DNA of 61,445 bases from Fredinandcohnia quinoae (lineage in GTDB: Bacteria > Bacillota > Bacilli > Bacillales > Bacillaceae_L). Numbering within the stretch: the first letter of the stretch is position 1; each line of letters opens with the position of its first letter. Both the position numbers and the translations under genes were made by a program. Shown here piece by piece: positions 38,581 to 47,696 of this stretch. Location: positions 1 to 61,445 of the forward strand of contig NZ_JAKTTI010000026.1 of NCBI RefSeq assembly GCF_022427965.1, written 5' to 3'. The notes beneath the pieces were generated by a model. The model searched no databases. It saw only the letters and a program-made list of their open reading frames with translations, and had not been told where the DNA came from.

Positions 38581-39825
38581 TCACTTAGATCCCCATAAAA
38601 CGTTTACGATTTCTTTTTTGAATAGGTTTGTGTCGATGTTACATGTGTCAGCGTCTAGTCCGTATTGCCAACCAAATGCTTTTGAGCCTTCAGGTGCTTG
38701 TGGTTTAAATTCTGGCGCTTTGTCCTGAGTCGTAATACCATTATTCGGAGCTGCAGTCCAAATATAGTTGTTATCTGAGATGGCATCATTACTTTTAGCT
38801 GCTGCATTATATGCATCATATAATTTTTGTTCTGGATCAAATACACCGTATATACCAGATTCATATTGTGAAGTTTCGATTGTTTCATACCAACCTGTTA
38901 TAAACTTTGAATCTACTGGATAATTTGGTTCAATATCAGCGAATATTGCTACACCTTCTGGAATACCTAAATCTTTTGCAAGTTTAATAGCTTCTTTCGC
39001 TTGTTTGACACCATTATCGTATCCTGTCGCGTTATCAAAATGATTGTAGATTGGGAGTATATAGTCGCCTTTTGAATGAATTAATTTCACTTGTTCGGCA
39101 GTAAGCCCGTTAGAAACTCCTTCGATATCACCAATATAGCGACCAAACACGACTGGATCACCAAAGTTTTCTTTTACACAAGCATAAAATTCTTCAGTTG
39201 TTTCACTCGCAGAATCGATACCCCAAACTACTTCTGGCAAGTTCTCATCAGGTTTTGTTCCGTATTTGTCTTCTTTGTTACCGTCATTATTATTACCCTT
39301 GTTATTTTCTGCATCTTCATTTGAGCTACCTTCACTTTGATTATTTCCAACCTCATTTTTTACATTTGCTTCAACATGATCACCAAAATTGTTTTGTAGG
39401 TTATTTTCAAATTGAGTAGCACTTCCAAAGAAACTATTTTCGATAATATTGTTTAGCGTAACCGTTGCATTTCCTTTCAATAGGTTTTCAATTGTATTAG
39501 TAACCTTAGCTGTACCGCTTCCATCACCACTATTAGTAATTGAGTTGTCGATAGCTGCTTTCGAAGCATCAGAAATATTATTTGTAATTGCTGTATTGAC
39601 AGTGACATCACCGTCACCTTGAATATTATTTTGGATATTATTATTTATCGTGATATTTACGTCATTCGCTTGGTTAGAAGAATTAGTAGATGTTTCGGTT
39701 GTATGATTTGTGTCTGATGAAGCAGATTTTACTTTTTCATCTTCATTAAGAAAGAAGAAAACGGCAAGACTCGCTAGGATGACCAGTACGGACGACAAAA
39801 TGATATTGTAACTTCTTTCCTTCAT
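38581..39825 (-). CDS. Surface protein with Asn-rich repeats and DUF1906 glycoside-hydrolase-like domain
   Basis: A 414-residue protein. Residues 6-27 form an N-terminal membrane anchor. Residues ~50-165 are rich in Asn, Thr and Ile in imperfect repeats (VNITINNNIQNNI, VTLNNIIENSF), suggesting a beta-solenoid. A charged Asn/Glu/Asp linker reaches ~195. The C-terminal ~215 residues match DUF1906 (Rv2525c-like, TIM-barrel): VWGIDSASE, FGRYIGDIEG and GVAIFADIEPNYPVD. A cell-wall location and glycan binding or cleavage are inferred. AGGTGAGAAG precedes the ATG. Confidence 0.82.
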   Translation of the reverse strand: MKERSYNIILSSVLVILASLAVFFFLNEDEKVKSASSDTNHTTETSTNSSNQANDVNITINNNIQNNIQGDGDVTVNTAITNNISDASKAAIDNSITNSGDGSGTAKVTNTIENLLKGNATVTLNNIIENSFFGSATQFENNLQNNFGDHVEANVKNEVGNNQSEGSSNEDAENNKGNNNDGNKEDKYGTKPDENLPEVVWGIDSASETTEEFYACVKENFGDPVVFGRYIGDIEGVSNGLTAEQVKLIHSKGDYILPIYNHFDNATGYDNGVKQAKEAIKLAKDLGIPEGVAIFADIEPNYPVDSKFITGWYETIETSQYESGIYGVFDPEQKLYDAYNAAAKSNDAISDNNYIWTAAPNNGITTQDKAPEFKPQAPEGSKAFGWQYGLDADTCNIDTNLFKKEIVNVLWGSK

Positions 39826-40038
39826 CTTCTCACCTCAATTTTCATTTATTGAATGAGAATAGTGTTTTTTCCAGTACTCTCATTCTCTATATCATATGAA
39901 AATAAAGGCTCCCCAGTGTGGACGACATATAGACAGAACGACATAATTAATATCGTACTAAAGTATTATCAGAAATAAAAAATAAAATGTGGCTATATGA
40001 TAAAATTATGATGAAGGTCATAATGGGAGTGATTTTTC

Positions 40039-40635
40039 ATGGCGAAGAAACATTGGAAGAGGGCTGTTTTTTTAATACTTGTTGTATTTCTTATATTTAT
40101 CATTTATTCCGGTTTTAGTATTTGGGCTTTTAGTGAAAAGGAGGAATTAGTGAAAACAGATGCAGCTGTTGTGTTAGGTGCTGCTACATGGGACGATCAA
40201 CCATCACCGGTATTACGTGAAAGGATTAATCACTCAATTTGGTTATATCAGAATGGGTATGTCGATAAGATAATCTTTACCGGTGGCAAGGGGGAAGGTA
40301 AAAAGTATGCAGAGTCCGAGGTTGCTAGAAACTATGCCATTAATAATCAGGTGAATCACGAAGATATTTTAATTGAAACTGAATCTACAATTACTGAGGA
40401 AAACCTTACATATGCGTTTGAGATTGCGACAAAAAATAACTTAAAGACTTTTACAATTGTAAGTGACCCATTGCATATGAAACGTGCGATGTTAATGGCG
40501 GAGAACACTGGAATGACCGCTTATCCAGCACCGACCCCAAGTTCTGTATATAAGACAGCGAAAAGTAAAATTCCTTTTTTTCTACGAGAATTATTCTTTT
40601 ACAGTGGGTATATAATTAGTCAACCATTTCGTTAA
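40039..40635 (+). CDS. YdcF/SanA-like DUF218 membrane-anchored protein
   Basis: A 198-residue protein with one N-terminal membrane helix and a DUF218 domain: AAVVLGAATWDDQPSPVLRERI, FTGGKGEGKKYAES, ETESTITEENLTYA and VSDPLHMKRAM. The family (SanA, ElyC, YdcF) is linked to envelope integrity and binds nucleotide-like ligands. GGGAGTGA precedes the ATG. It is transcribed divergently from the DUF1906 gene. Confidence 0.9.
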   Translation: MAKKHWKRAVFLILVVFLIFIIYSGFSIWAFSEKEELVKTDAAVVLGAATWDDQPSPVLRERINHSIWLYQNGYVDKIIFTGGKGEGKKYAESEVARNYAINNQVNHEDILIETESTITEENLTYAFEIATKNNLKTFTIVSDPLHMKRAMLMAENTGMTAYPAPTPSSVYKTAKSKIPFFLRELFFYSGYIISQPFR

Positions 40636-40724
40636 CATATTTTTTTGTCTTTTAATGCACATATTTCATTTCCGAACATATATTAACTTCTGTGTGAGAA
40701 TTTAGTTTGGAAGGAAGATTATCA

Positions 40725-40859
40725 ATGACTTATAATCAAGGAACATCAATCAAAATTAGCAATAATGGTGCGGGGACAGAATTTAAGATTGTCGAATCTA
40801 ATATGTCTGATCCGACTGAAGGAATATTCGCAGTGGTAACACCTATAAAAAAACAATAA
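40725..40859 (+). CDS. Small protein of 44 aa, function unknown
   Basis: The ATG at 40725 has GGAAGGAAG upstream; the stop TAA is at 40857-40859. The product is soluble, with an NNGAGTEFKIVESN core and no membrane segment. A terminator follows 12 bases later, which supports a real transcription unit. Confidence 0.6.
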   Translation: MTYNQGTSIKISNNGAGTEFKIVESNMSDPTEGIFAVVTPIKKQ

Positions 40860-40870
40860 CAATATGTAGG

Positions 40871-40910
40871 AAACCATCTTTAAAATAGTACATAGAAAAG
40901 ATGGTTTTTT
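40871..40910 (+). terminator. Terminator after the 44-aa gene
   Basis: AAACCATCTTT (40871-40881) pairs with AAAGATGGTTT (40897-40907), followed by further T residues. Confidence 0.88.
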
Positions 40911-40934
40911 CTTTCCACTCGATAGTGGAAGATT

Positions 40935-41129
40935 TTATATATTAATTTCTCCTAACGTAATAACAAGTAAGATCAATAAGATCCGAATAAGGCGATCATG
41001 AGTAACAGTTTTTAAAAGGATTGCCAGAACAATGCCCGTGTATGGGACTTCTTCTATCGAAATAACAACTAATACCTCTAATAAAGAAATAACTGAATCA
41101 ATTACAAATTCATTACTTAGGTTATCCAT
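40935..41129 (-). CDS. Possible small hydrophobic protein
   Basis: A 64-residue frame, almost entirely hydrophobic, with two potential membrane helices. AGAGGAC lies ten to twelve bases before the ATG, which is acceptable but weak. No family is recognised, and a chance frame cannot be excluded. Confidence 0.35.
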   Translation of the reverse strand: MDNLSNEFVIDSVISLLEVLVVISIEEVPYTGIVLAILLKTVTHDRLIRILLILLVITLGEINI

Positions 41130-41307
41130 TGCAGTTCACTGTCCTCTTTTTGAATTATGGTATTCCGAAAAAACAAGAACGTGTCGCTCATTCTTCAATT
41201 CAATAAATATAGACTTTTTTATAAATATTAGCTTAGTTATGGTAATATTAAATGAGAGAAAGATTTAGTATTTTACGTTCCTTTTGTAGTCAAATGCATT
41301 AAAGGGG

Positions 41308-41514
41308 TTGAATACTCTGATTCATTTCTTAGAATCTGTTCAAGAGGCAATGATTATTGTAATGGCTATTTGCACATTTTTTTACAATTGGCAACTCAGA
41401 AAAATAAGGCGGGATAGAAAACTGACTTTCTTTGAATCCATCATGTATATCGTCTCTTATTTCGCATATTTCCTATGGGCAGGGAGTCTTTTTTTGCTTT
41501 GGCTAGATTCATAA
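41308..41514 (+). CDS. Small two-helix membrane protein
   Basis: A 68-residue frame beginning at TTG after AAAGGGG, with two membrane helices separated by a basic loop (QLRKIRRDRKL). The positive-inside arrangement and the start signal make it plausible. Function unknown. Confidence 0.5.
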   Translation: MNTLIHFLESVQEAMIIVMAICTFFYNWQLRKIRRDRKLTFFESIMYIVSYFAYFLWAGSLFLLWLDS

Positions 41515-41542
41515 ATACTTGTTCTGAAAGGACTGATTAAGA

Positions 41543-41935
41543 ATGAAATTGAAATTGATTAACAGTGTTAGAACGAATAATTTTAATGACAAGGAAATAA
41601 TGGACAAAATTAAAGCATTATGGGAAGACGCAACACGAAGCCTACAAAACTATCAAAATAGTATATTTGGTGTTTATTTTGATTATGAAAGCAACTATAA
41701 AGGAGACTACTCATTAGCAGTTGCGATTGAAGATGTAGAGGCAAGTTTCGGAATACCCGATACAGAGAATTACACAGTATTTAAAGTCGATACAACTGAT
41801 AAACAAGGGATTTTTAAAGCGTGGAGTAATATATGGCAGTTAGAAGAACACGGTGAATTAAACCGTGCTTATACAATCGATTTTGAAAAATATCATCCAA
41901 ATGGCGATGTTGAAATACATATTGCAGTAAAGTGA
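41543..41935 (+). CDS. GyrI-like / effector-binding domain protein
   Basis: A 130-residue stand-alone small-molecule-binding domain of the AraC effector-binding (GyrI-like, YobU-like) type. The hallmarks are the alternating YFDYESNYKGDYSLAVAIE segment, YTVFKVDTTDKQGIFKAWSNIW, and the final YHPNGDVEIHIAVK strand. AAAGGACTGA precedes the ATG. Members bind amphipathic ligands; the ligand here is unknown. A repeat element begins at the stop codon. Confidence 0.85.
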   Translation: MKLKLINSVRTNNFNDKEIMDKIKALWEDATRSLQNYQNSIFGVYFDYESNYKGDYSLAVAIEDVEASFGIPDTENYTVFKVDTTDKQGIFKAWSNIWQLEEHGELNRAYTIDFEKYHPNGDVEIHIAVK

Positions 41936-42082
41936 AACTTCAATCAGTGGGGATTATCATATCCCCCACTGATTGTTAGTTGAACCAATCGGGCTTTTAC
42001 TGGCAGTTATTCCTCACATAATCTTATCGGTTTTCTTTACGTTTTGAAGTTAGGGATATACTGCCAGTTAATGCGGGATAAA
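41935..42082. repeat. Intergenic repeat element, full-length copy
   Basis: It starts with AAACTTCAATCAGTGGGG and forms a 12-bp hairpin (41941-41952 with 41964-41975). It then holds paired ACTGGCAGTTA (42000) and ACTGCCAGTTA (42060) boxes, and ends in CGGGATAAAAT. A shortened copy lies at 42722-42772 on the other side of the lipoprotein gene. The first hairpin may also terminate the GyrI-like gene. Confidence 0.75.
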
Positions 42083-42114
42083 ATAAATCAATTAGATAAA
42101 AAGTGGGGGTTCTT

Positions 42115-42705
42115 ATGAAAAAGAAAATATCGTTATTAATTGTATGTTGTTTAATGGTGGTCATTACAGCTTGTTCTCAAACAGCTAATTCATCTGAAGG
42201 AAATGAGAGTCAGCTTAAAGAAGAAAATAGTAAACTAACTAAACAAGTAAATGAAAATGCAGAGAAATTAAAAGAATTAACAAAGAAATTAGAGGAACAA
42301 AATAAACAACTTGAAGATATGACTAAGGAAAAGGAGAATTTTGTATTTGTTAGTAATTTATCAAGAGATTTTGTACAGGCACATACTACAGGTGATGAAG
42401 AGAAATTACGTGAGTTAGTATCTGAAGATGTCGTAATTGAAAATAGAGAAAATAACATATATGCCATCATAAAAGGTCATGATTATGAATGGGAGTTATT
42501 TAACAATGAAGCTAGTACTCAATTAGATGACTGGGTTATTCAAGGATATGAATATGATCGTGAAACGGATACATATAGTCTGAATATGAGAGAGTTCATA
42601 ACAGATGAAAATGGAGAGCCAGTTACTCCTCCAACATTTTTAAGTCTAACATTTAAATATGTGGGAGAAGACTGGAAGATTATTAGTATTTCATTTGATG
42701 TATAA
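42115..42705 (+). CDS. Lipoprotein with coiled coil, function unknown
   Basis: A 196-residue lipoprotein: signal peptide with lipobox VITAC, then a predicted coiled coil (roughly residues 30-75, leucine-spaced LKEENSKLTKQV, LKELTKKLEEQNKQLED), then a C-terminal alpha/beta domain resembling NTF2-like or DUF4878-like folds (DFVQAHTTGDEEKLRELVSEDV). The ATG at 42115 follows GTGGGGG. It is framed on both sides by copies of one repeat. Confidence 0.78.
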   Translation: MKKKISLLIVCCLMVVITACSQTANSSEGNESQLKEENSKLTKQVNENAEKLKELTKKLEEQNKQLEDMTKEKENFVFVSNLSRDFVQAHTTGDEEKLRELVSEDVVIENRENNIYAIIKGHDYEWELFNNEASTQLDDWVIQGYEYDRETDTYSLNMREFITDENGEPVTPPTFLSLTFKYVGEDWKIISISFDV

Positions 42706-42721
42706 AATGAGTAAGGATAAA

Positions 42722-42772
42722 GTGTAACTTCAATCAGTGGGGGTTTTACTGCCAGTTAAAACGGGATAAAAT
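42722..42772. repeat. Intergenic repeat element, internally deleted copy
   Basis: ACTTCAATCAGTGGGG is joined directly to TTTTACTGCCAGTTA and CGGGATAAAAT, so it equals the two ends of the element at 41935-42082 with about 100 bases missing. Confidence 0.75.
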
Positions 42773-42855
42773 ATGCCAGACAGAGCAAGCTTTCTATAGG
42801 AGAATCATTCAGAATAGCTGTTGTAAAAAATAGGCCGAGAAAAAAAGGTGATAAA

Positions 42856-44322
42856 ATGGCAAACAAAAATGAAGCTAGATGGAACTTTGACAATAGTTAC
42901 ACCCATTTACCGAAGTCATTCTTTTCTAGCATGAATACAAACCCAGTTAAGTCACCGAAACTGGTTATTTTAAATGCTTGTTTGGCAAAATCATTAGGGT
43001 TGGATTCAAAGGAATTACAGAGTGATAACGGGGTAGCTGAGCTCTCTGGCAACGATATACCTGCATATGCTTCACCACTTGCACAGGCATATGCTGGGCA
43101 TCAATTCGGACATTTTACAATGCTTGGTGATGGAAGGGCACTGCTTCTTGGTGAACAAATCACTCCACAGGGTGAACGCTTTGATATTCAGTTGAAGGGA
43201 TCAGGAAGAACACCCTATTCAAGGGGTGGGGATGGCCGTGCGGCACTTGGACCGATGTTACGAGAATATATCATTAGTGAAGCGATGAATAGCCTAGGAA
43301 TTCCAACTACTCGAAGTCTCGCTGTCGTTACAACAGGCGAAGCAATTATTCGTGAAGAATATTTACCGGGTGCCATTCTCACACGAGTAGCTGCAAGCCA
43401 TCTCCGAGTGGGTACTTTTGAATATGCTGCAAGACTAACTACGGTGGAGGACCTTCAGGCACTTGCGGATTATGCCATACAGAGACATTATCCACATTTA
43501 GTGGATCATAAGGAACGCTATTTAGCACTGCTCCAAGAAGTGATTAAAAAACAAGCTTCATTAATTTCAAAATGGCAGCTTGTTGGCTTTATACATGGGG
43601 TAATGAACACGGATAACATGACCGTCAGTGGTGAAACAATCGATTATGGACCATGTGCATTTATGAATCAATACGATCCTGCAACGGTTTTTAGTTCCAT
43701 TGACAGGCAAGGTCGATATGCGTATGGCAATCAGCCATATATTGGCGCGTGGAACCTTGCACGATTTGCAGAAACACTTTTACCACTACTAAATGAAAGT
43801 CATGAGGAAGCTGTCAAAATAGCCGAGAATGCGATTTCTGAATATGGTAAGATCTATGAGACAAATTATCTCAAGGGAATGAAAGCGAAGCTTGGGCTAT
43901 TCAATGATGAAGATCAAGACGAAGCACTAGTTAAAGAGCTTCTCGCAATAATGCTGAAAAATAAAGCAGATTATACGAACACGTTCATACATTTAACGTT
44001 TAACACAATCGAAAAATCCGTTTTATATAACAAACCAGATTTTACAAAATGGCATGAGAAATGGCAGGCTAGATTAGAAAGGCAGCAGCAATCAATGGAA
44101 TCAATTCATGAATTAATGCGAAATAGCAATCCAGCAATTATCCCACGTAATCACCGTGTGGAAGAGGCATTAGATGCTGCAGTTGAAGATGAGGACTACA
44201 GTGTGATGGAGCAACTACTTGATGTTCTTTCTAATCCATATGGACATACTCCTGAACAGGCTGAATACGCATCACTACCACCTGATTCGGATGAACCATT
44301 TCGTACATTTTGTGGAACTTGA
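42856..44322 (+). CDS. selO: Protein adenylyltransferase SelO (YdiU family)
   Basis: A 488-residue pseudokinase-fold enzyme that transfers AMP from ATP to Ser, Thr or Tyr of proteins and takes part in the oxidative stress response. Signatures: [64 protein letters not shown] (the metal- and ATP-binding Asn/Asp), and the C-terminal FRTFCGT with the conserved Cys. AAAAAGGTGAT precedes the ATG. Confidence 0.95.
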   Translation: MANKNEARWNFDNSYTHLPKSFFSSMNTNPVKSPKLVILNACLAKSLGLDSKELQSDNGVAELSGNDIPAYASPLAQAYAGHQFGHFTMLGDGRALLLGEQITPQGERFDIQLKGSGRTPYSRGGDGRAALGPMLREYIISEAMNSLGIPTTRSLAVVTTGEAIIREEYLPGAILTRVAASHLRVGTFEYAARLTTVEDLQALADYAIQRHYPHLVDHKERYLALLQEVIKKQASLISKWQLVGFIHGVMNTDNMTVSGETIDYGPCAFMNQYDPATVFSSIDRQGRYAYGNQPYIGAWNLARFAETLLPLLNESHEEAVKIAENAISEYGKIYETNYLKGMKAKLGLFNDEDQDEALVKELLAIMLKNKADYTNTFIHLTFNTIEKSVLYNKPDFTKWHEKWQARLERQQQSMESIHELMRNSNPAIIPRNHRVEEALDAAVEDEDYSVMEQLLDVLSNPYGHTPEQAEYASLPPDSDEPFRTFCGT

Positions 44323-44332
44323 TTCACTTTTT

Positions 44333-44372
44333 CTGCCCTCCGGCATACATGTACGGAGGGCAGATCTTTTTT
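44333..44372 (+). terminator. Terminator after selO
   Basis: The perfect 10-bp stem CTGCCCTCCG / CGGAGGGCAG (44333-44342 with 44354-44363) is followed by a T-rich tail. Confidence 0.93.
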
Positions 44373-44395
44373 CCAATGAGCATGGAGGTGATGTA

Positions 44396-45016
44396 ATGAT
44401 TAAATATGTAATTTTTGATTTTGATGGGACACTTGTTGATTCTAAAAAAGCATTTGTATCTAGTTGGAATATACTTGCAAAAAAATATCATTTTAATGAA
44501 TTAAAAATGACTGATTTAGAAGCAATGAAAAAGCTATCAATGAAGGAAAGAAGTAAACGATTAAATTTCCCTCTTTATAAAATCCCTTTCGTTATACCGA
44601 AATTTTATAAACTATATCAGTCTTCTATTCATGAGATTAAAATAATTGATGGAATCAAAGAGATGCTCCAAAAACTAGATGAAAAAGGATATAAATCTGC
44701 CATTATCTCTTCGAATTCACAGGAAAATATTAGTACTTTTCTAAAGGATAATCATGTAACAGGTATAACAAAGGTTCTCTGCTCGAGCAGCATCTTTGGT
44801 AAAGATAAGTTGATAAATCGTTTTCTAAAGGATAATAGATTGGCAGCGTCTGAAGTCATTTATGTCGGGGATGAACAAAGGGACATTATCGCTTGTAAAC
44901 AAACAGGTGTGAAAATGATTTGGGTTGGCTGGGGATACGACTCTATTGAGGTTGTAGAAAAAATGAAGCCTGACTATAAGGTATATAAGCCTGATGAGAT
45001 TTTGAATCTATTATAG
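44396..45016 (+). CDS. HAD-family hydrolase
   Basis: A 206-residue phosphatase of the HAD superfamily with motif I FDFDGTLVDS, motif II IISSN, and motifs III/IV in KDKLINRFLKD and VGDEQRDIIA. The small helical cap places it with phosphoglycolate phosphatase-like enzymes; the substrate is not clear. The ATG at 44396 follows GGAGGTGAT; the frame extends upstream into selO in another frame without a start signal. Confidence 0.9.
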   Translation: MIKYVIFDFDGTLVDSKKAFVSSWNILAKKYHFNELKMTDLEAMKKLSMKERSKRLNFPLYKIPFVIPKFYKLYQSSIHEIKIIDGIKEMLQKLDEKGYKSAIISSNSQENISTFLKDNHVTGITKVLCSSSIFGKDKLINRFLKDNRLAASEVIYVGDEQRDIIACKQTGVKMIWVGWGYDSIEVVEKMKPDYKVYKPDEILNLL

Positions 45017-45231
45017 AGGGACTCTCGGGATATTTTACTCGTGATAATAATCCATAAGTACCGTCCTCCTGGTCTAAAAATACTAGCTTTTTCTTCTTGA
45101 AGTTGTTAATATCTACTAGGTATGTTTTGATTACAAATTGAACGTGAATCCTATATACTAGGAAAGTGTGTGTCGTGATTATTAAAGAATTTTAAATGAA
45201 ATGATTTTACTTTTTGAAGGAGTGGCATTTG

Positions 45232-46623
45232 TTGACTGTTACGAAAGAAGAAACAATGATTGTAGAAATAAATAAATTAGATGAAAAGGGTTCAGGACAA
45301 GCGGTTGTATGTCGGGAAAATGAACTTGGCAATCGTAAAAAATTAACACTTACTATTCCACAAACTTTACCAGGGGAAAAAGTACGTGTGACTGTTGATC
45401 AGCCTGACCGAAAACGTAGAAGAGCAATGGCTGAGGAAATTATTGATGCTCATCCTGAAAGAATCGGCCCGGATTGTCCACATTTTGAAAAATGTGGGGG
45501 ATGTGTGTGGCAGCATTGGGATTATGCTGGACAATTAAAGCAAAAGACGAAACATGTGAAGCATGCTGTAGAATCTCAAGGTTTTGATCCGAATCTTGTT
45601 CAAGATACAATTGGCATGGACAATCCATGGCATTATCGTAATAAAATGGAGTTCACATTTGCAATAGATGGTTCACTTGGTCTCCATGAACAAGGGAACT
45701 TCCGTAAAATTATTTCACTTGAAACATGTTTAATCGCGGGTAAAGAAATGGTTGAAGCTGCAATGGAAGTGGCTGAATGGGTGAAGGACCATCAGTTAAA
45801 AGGTTATAACAAAGACCTTCATGAAGGTTTGTTACGCCATTTGATGGTAAGACAGTCATTTGTAACTGGAGAAATGATGCTTGCACTTTTTGCTACTGAA
45901 GGTCCGGAAGCACATCTTGAGAAGGCTGCTCAAGATTTGGTTCAGCGCATCGGAAATAAATTCCCACAGGTTAAGAGCTTATTATGGCTTGAAAATACGG
46001 ATTGGGCAGATAGAACTCAATCAGAAAAGACTCATATCCTAGCAGGAAGAGATTTTATCTATGATGAAATGGATGGCTACCGTTTCCGACTATGGTTTGA
46101 TACCTTTTTCCAAACAAATCCGACCCAAGCTCAAAAACTAGTTGATTTAGCGATTGAAATGGGGCAACCAAAGAAAACGGAAAAAATGATTGACCTCTTC
46201 TGCGGTGTTGGTACATTTTCGCTACCATTCGCAAGTAGAGTAGGAAAGCTTGCTGGAATTGAGATTGTTGAAACTTCAATCGAATCTGCCAAACGTAATG
46301 CAAAGGATAATGGCATCGAAAATACTTTCTTTTTAGCAAAAGATGCGCGAAAAGGAATTGATGAAGTATTAGAAAGCTTTGGCAATCCTGAAATTTTATT
46401 ACTTGATCCACCAAGATCAGGCGCCGGTGGAAAAGTAATGAGAAAAATAGGACGCGCAAAACCTGCGCGAATCGTCTATGTATCATGTAATCCAGACACA
46501 TTCGCTACCGATATTAAGGAGCTTGTTGAATTTGGCTATACATTAGAAATTGTACAGCCAGTTGATTTATTCCCTCATACGATGCATGTTGAGGCAGTTG
46601 CAAGACTTAGTTTGAAACAATAG
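45232..46623 (+). CDS. rlmD: 23S rRNA (uracil-C5)-methyltransferase, RlmD/RumA type
   Basis: SAM-dependent methyltransferase that forms 5-methyluridine in 23S rRNA. Domain order: N-terminal TRAM (IVEINKLDEKGSGQAVV...), an iron-sulphur cysteine set CPHFEKCGGC, then the Rossmann methyltransferase with DLFCGVGTFSLPFA, LLDPPRSGAG and the catalytic Cys in VYVSCNPDTFATD. It starts at TTG 45229 or 45232, both after GAAGGAG; I use the second (463 aa). Bacilli often carry two such paralogues, so the exact uridine is uncertain. Confidence 0.93.
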   Translation: MTVTKEETMIVEINKLDEKGSGQAVVCRENELGNRKKLTLTIPQTLPGEKVRVTVDQPDRKRRRAMAEEIIDAHPERIGPDCPHFEKCGGCVWQHWDYAGQLKQKTKHVKHAVESQGFDPNLVQDTIGMDNPWHYRNKMEFTFAIDGSLGLHEQGNFRKIISLETCLIAGKEMVEAAMEVAEWVKDHQLKGYNKDLHEGLLRHLMVRQSFVTGEMMLALFATEGPEAHLEKAAQDLVQRIGNKFPQVKSLLWLENTDWADRTQSEKTHILAGRDFIYDEMDGYRFRLWFDTFFQTNPTQAQKLVDLAIEMGQPKKTEKMIDLFCGVGTFSLPFASRVGKLAGIEIVETSIESAKRNAKDNGIENTFFLAKDARKGIDEVLESFGNPEILLLDPPRSGAGGKVMRKIGRAKPARIVYVSCNPDTFATDIKELVEFGYTLEIVQPVDLFPHTMHVEAVARLSLKQ

Positions 46624-46720
46624 TTTAATATATAGTGTTTTAAAAAATGACGATTTTATTTTCTAGTACCGATACCTTTCGAATCGTTAAATAATATAAT
46701 AAAATGTTAATTTTTATTTT

Positions 46721-46791
46721 ACACCGCAAATTGCGGTGTTCAGATTGTCGACAAAAGGCATCGAGAGGACTCCCTCTCGGTGTCTTTTGTC
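46721..46791. repeat. Two adjacent perfect or near-perfect hairpins
   Basis: ACACCGCAA-A-TTGCGGTGT (about 46721-46740) is followed by GACAAAAGGCATCGAGAGG with its complement CCTCTCGGTGTCTTTTGTC (about 46750-46791), which contains two G-U pairs. No T run follows on the plus strand. They form the left edge of a 1-kb gene-free repeat region. Confidence 0.6.
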
Positions 46792-46821
46792 AATTTGGGA
46801 TGAAATTACGATTAAAATACG

Positions 46822-46948
46822 TTGATTTCCGCTCCAGATGTTTGCTTTCCGGGGGGCGTTCGCCGAGCCTCCTCGGCGCTGACGCTTCTGCGGGGTCTCG
46901 CCTGTAACGCTAATCCCCCAGGAGTCAAACACCTGCCGCTCCAATCAA
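46822..46948. repeat. Bacillaceae dispersed palindromic repeat, copy 1
   Basis: A 127-bp GC-rich imperfect palindrome bounded by TTGATT (46822) and AATCAA (46943-46948). The arms share the order TTGATT, AG(A/G)TGTTTG, TCC, GGGGG. The centre has CGCCGAG/CTCGGCG. From memory, this matches a repeat scattered between genes of many Bacillaceae. Confidence 0.7.
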
Positions 46949-47059
46949 CTAGTTGAGCACTTTCAAGCAGGTTACTAAGCCCAATTTGCAAATTTTTTAA
47001 AATATATTGCAGCACAAGCTGCGTCAGTAGCTACCGCCAGTGACTTCTTTACTTTTTCT

Positions 47060-47267
47060 ATAACTTATATGATGATCATCTTAATCAAAACTACGAGGTT
47101 GATACTTGGACGACCGATCCCTGAATATAAGTTTTCAACTAAGGGTAGATGAACGAAAAATCAATCGCTGAATCTAGCTTGTGTACTAAATGATCTTCAG
47201 GAACTAATTGACCGATTGTCAGCATTTCTAATTACTCACGTTCATTTGCTTGGTTTCTTGCCATCAT
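47060..47267 (-). pseudogene. Remnant of an IS1182-like transposase, N-terminal part
   Basis: On the minus strand from 47267, after GAGGTGACG, the frame reads through DHLVHKLDSAIDFSFIYP and, after a one-base shift, LVENLYSGIGRPSINLVVL and IKMIII. This is the N-terminal signature of IS1182-family transposases (xDHLLRKIDKAIDFSFIYxLV ... GRPSIDPVVLFKIxLIQ). There is an early stop, at least one frameshift and no downstream catalytic part, so it is a dead fragment. Confidence 0.75.
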
Positions 47268-47307
47268 GGTTCGTCACCTCGAAAAGTATTTTATTAAAAA
47301 GTTGAAG

Positions 47308-47449
47308 TTGATTGGAACGGAGGATGGCGACTCCTCGATAATGCTGCATATTTTCTACATGCGATGAATATGCTGCCGTAGCTTTACTGTCCCACGGGAA
47401 AAGCGGTTCGGCCCGACCGTGGAAAGCGACCACACGGAGTGAAAATCAT
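47308..47449. repeat. Bacillaceae dispersed palindromic repeat, copy 2, degenerate
   Basis: TTGATTGGAACGGAGGATGG at the left and GTGGAAAGCGACCACACGG followed by AAATCATC at the right correspond to the two ends of the same type of palindromic repeat. The middle is diverged. The transposase remnant lies between this copy and copy 1. Confidence 0.55.
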
Positions 47450-47696
47450 CCTACATCATTTACCCATTTCTATTCTAAATGAAAAAAAACTGCAGGCCGC
47501 AAATTGTGGTGTTTTTTGTATAAATAAATGATGAATAGTTCAATCAGATTGACCGAGCTATACATCATTTTATTAATTCCAATAATACAACTCTTCGTTA
47601 TTTTCAATTAAAAAAGTAGCTACTAAGCATAGCGATTTAAAAGGACTATTGAAAATATTTAATAAGTGTTATAATTTTCAGAAATGAGGTGATATG

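Larger units (their letters stand above)
46624..47693. other. Gene-free repeat-rich interval
   Basis: 1,070 bases without an intact gene. In order it holds two hairpins (46721-46791), a palindromic repeat (46822-46948), a transposase remnant (47060-47267), a second degenerate palindromic repeat (47308-47449), and a CCGCAAATTGTGG hairpin with a T6 run (about 47497-47516) that may be a weak terminator. It looks like a graveyard of small repeats and an old insertion sequence. Confidence 0.7.

Noticed and set aside
41032-41268. Plus-strand 78-codon frame
   Set aside because: No ribosome binding site; it is antisense to the slightly more plausible hydrophobic frame at 40935-41129.
41941-41975. 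Considered as a simple terminator of the GyrI-like gene
   Set aside because: There is no T run after the stem, and the hairpin is the left end of a repeat with a second copy nearby, so the repeat explanation is preferred; a terminating role is not excluded.
46704-47015. Overlapping frames on both strands near 46.7-47.0 kb
   Set aside because: They are produced by a GC-rich palindromic repeat without stops; the symmetric sequence, not protein coding, explains them.
47242-47433. Minus-strand 63-codon frame
   Set aside because: It runs through the second degenerate palindromic repeat and has no family similarity.
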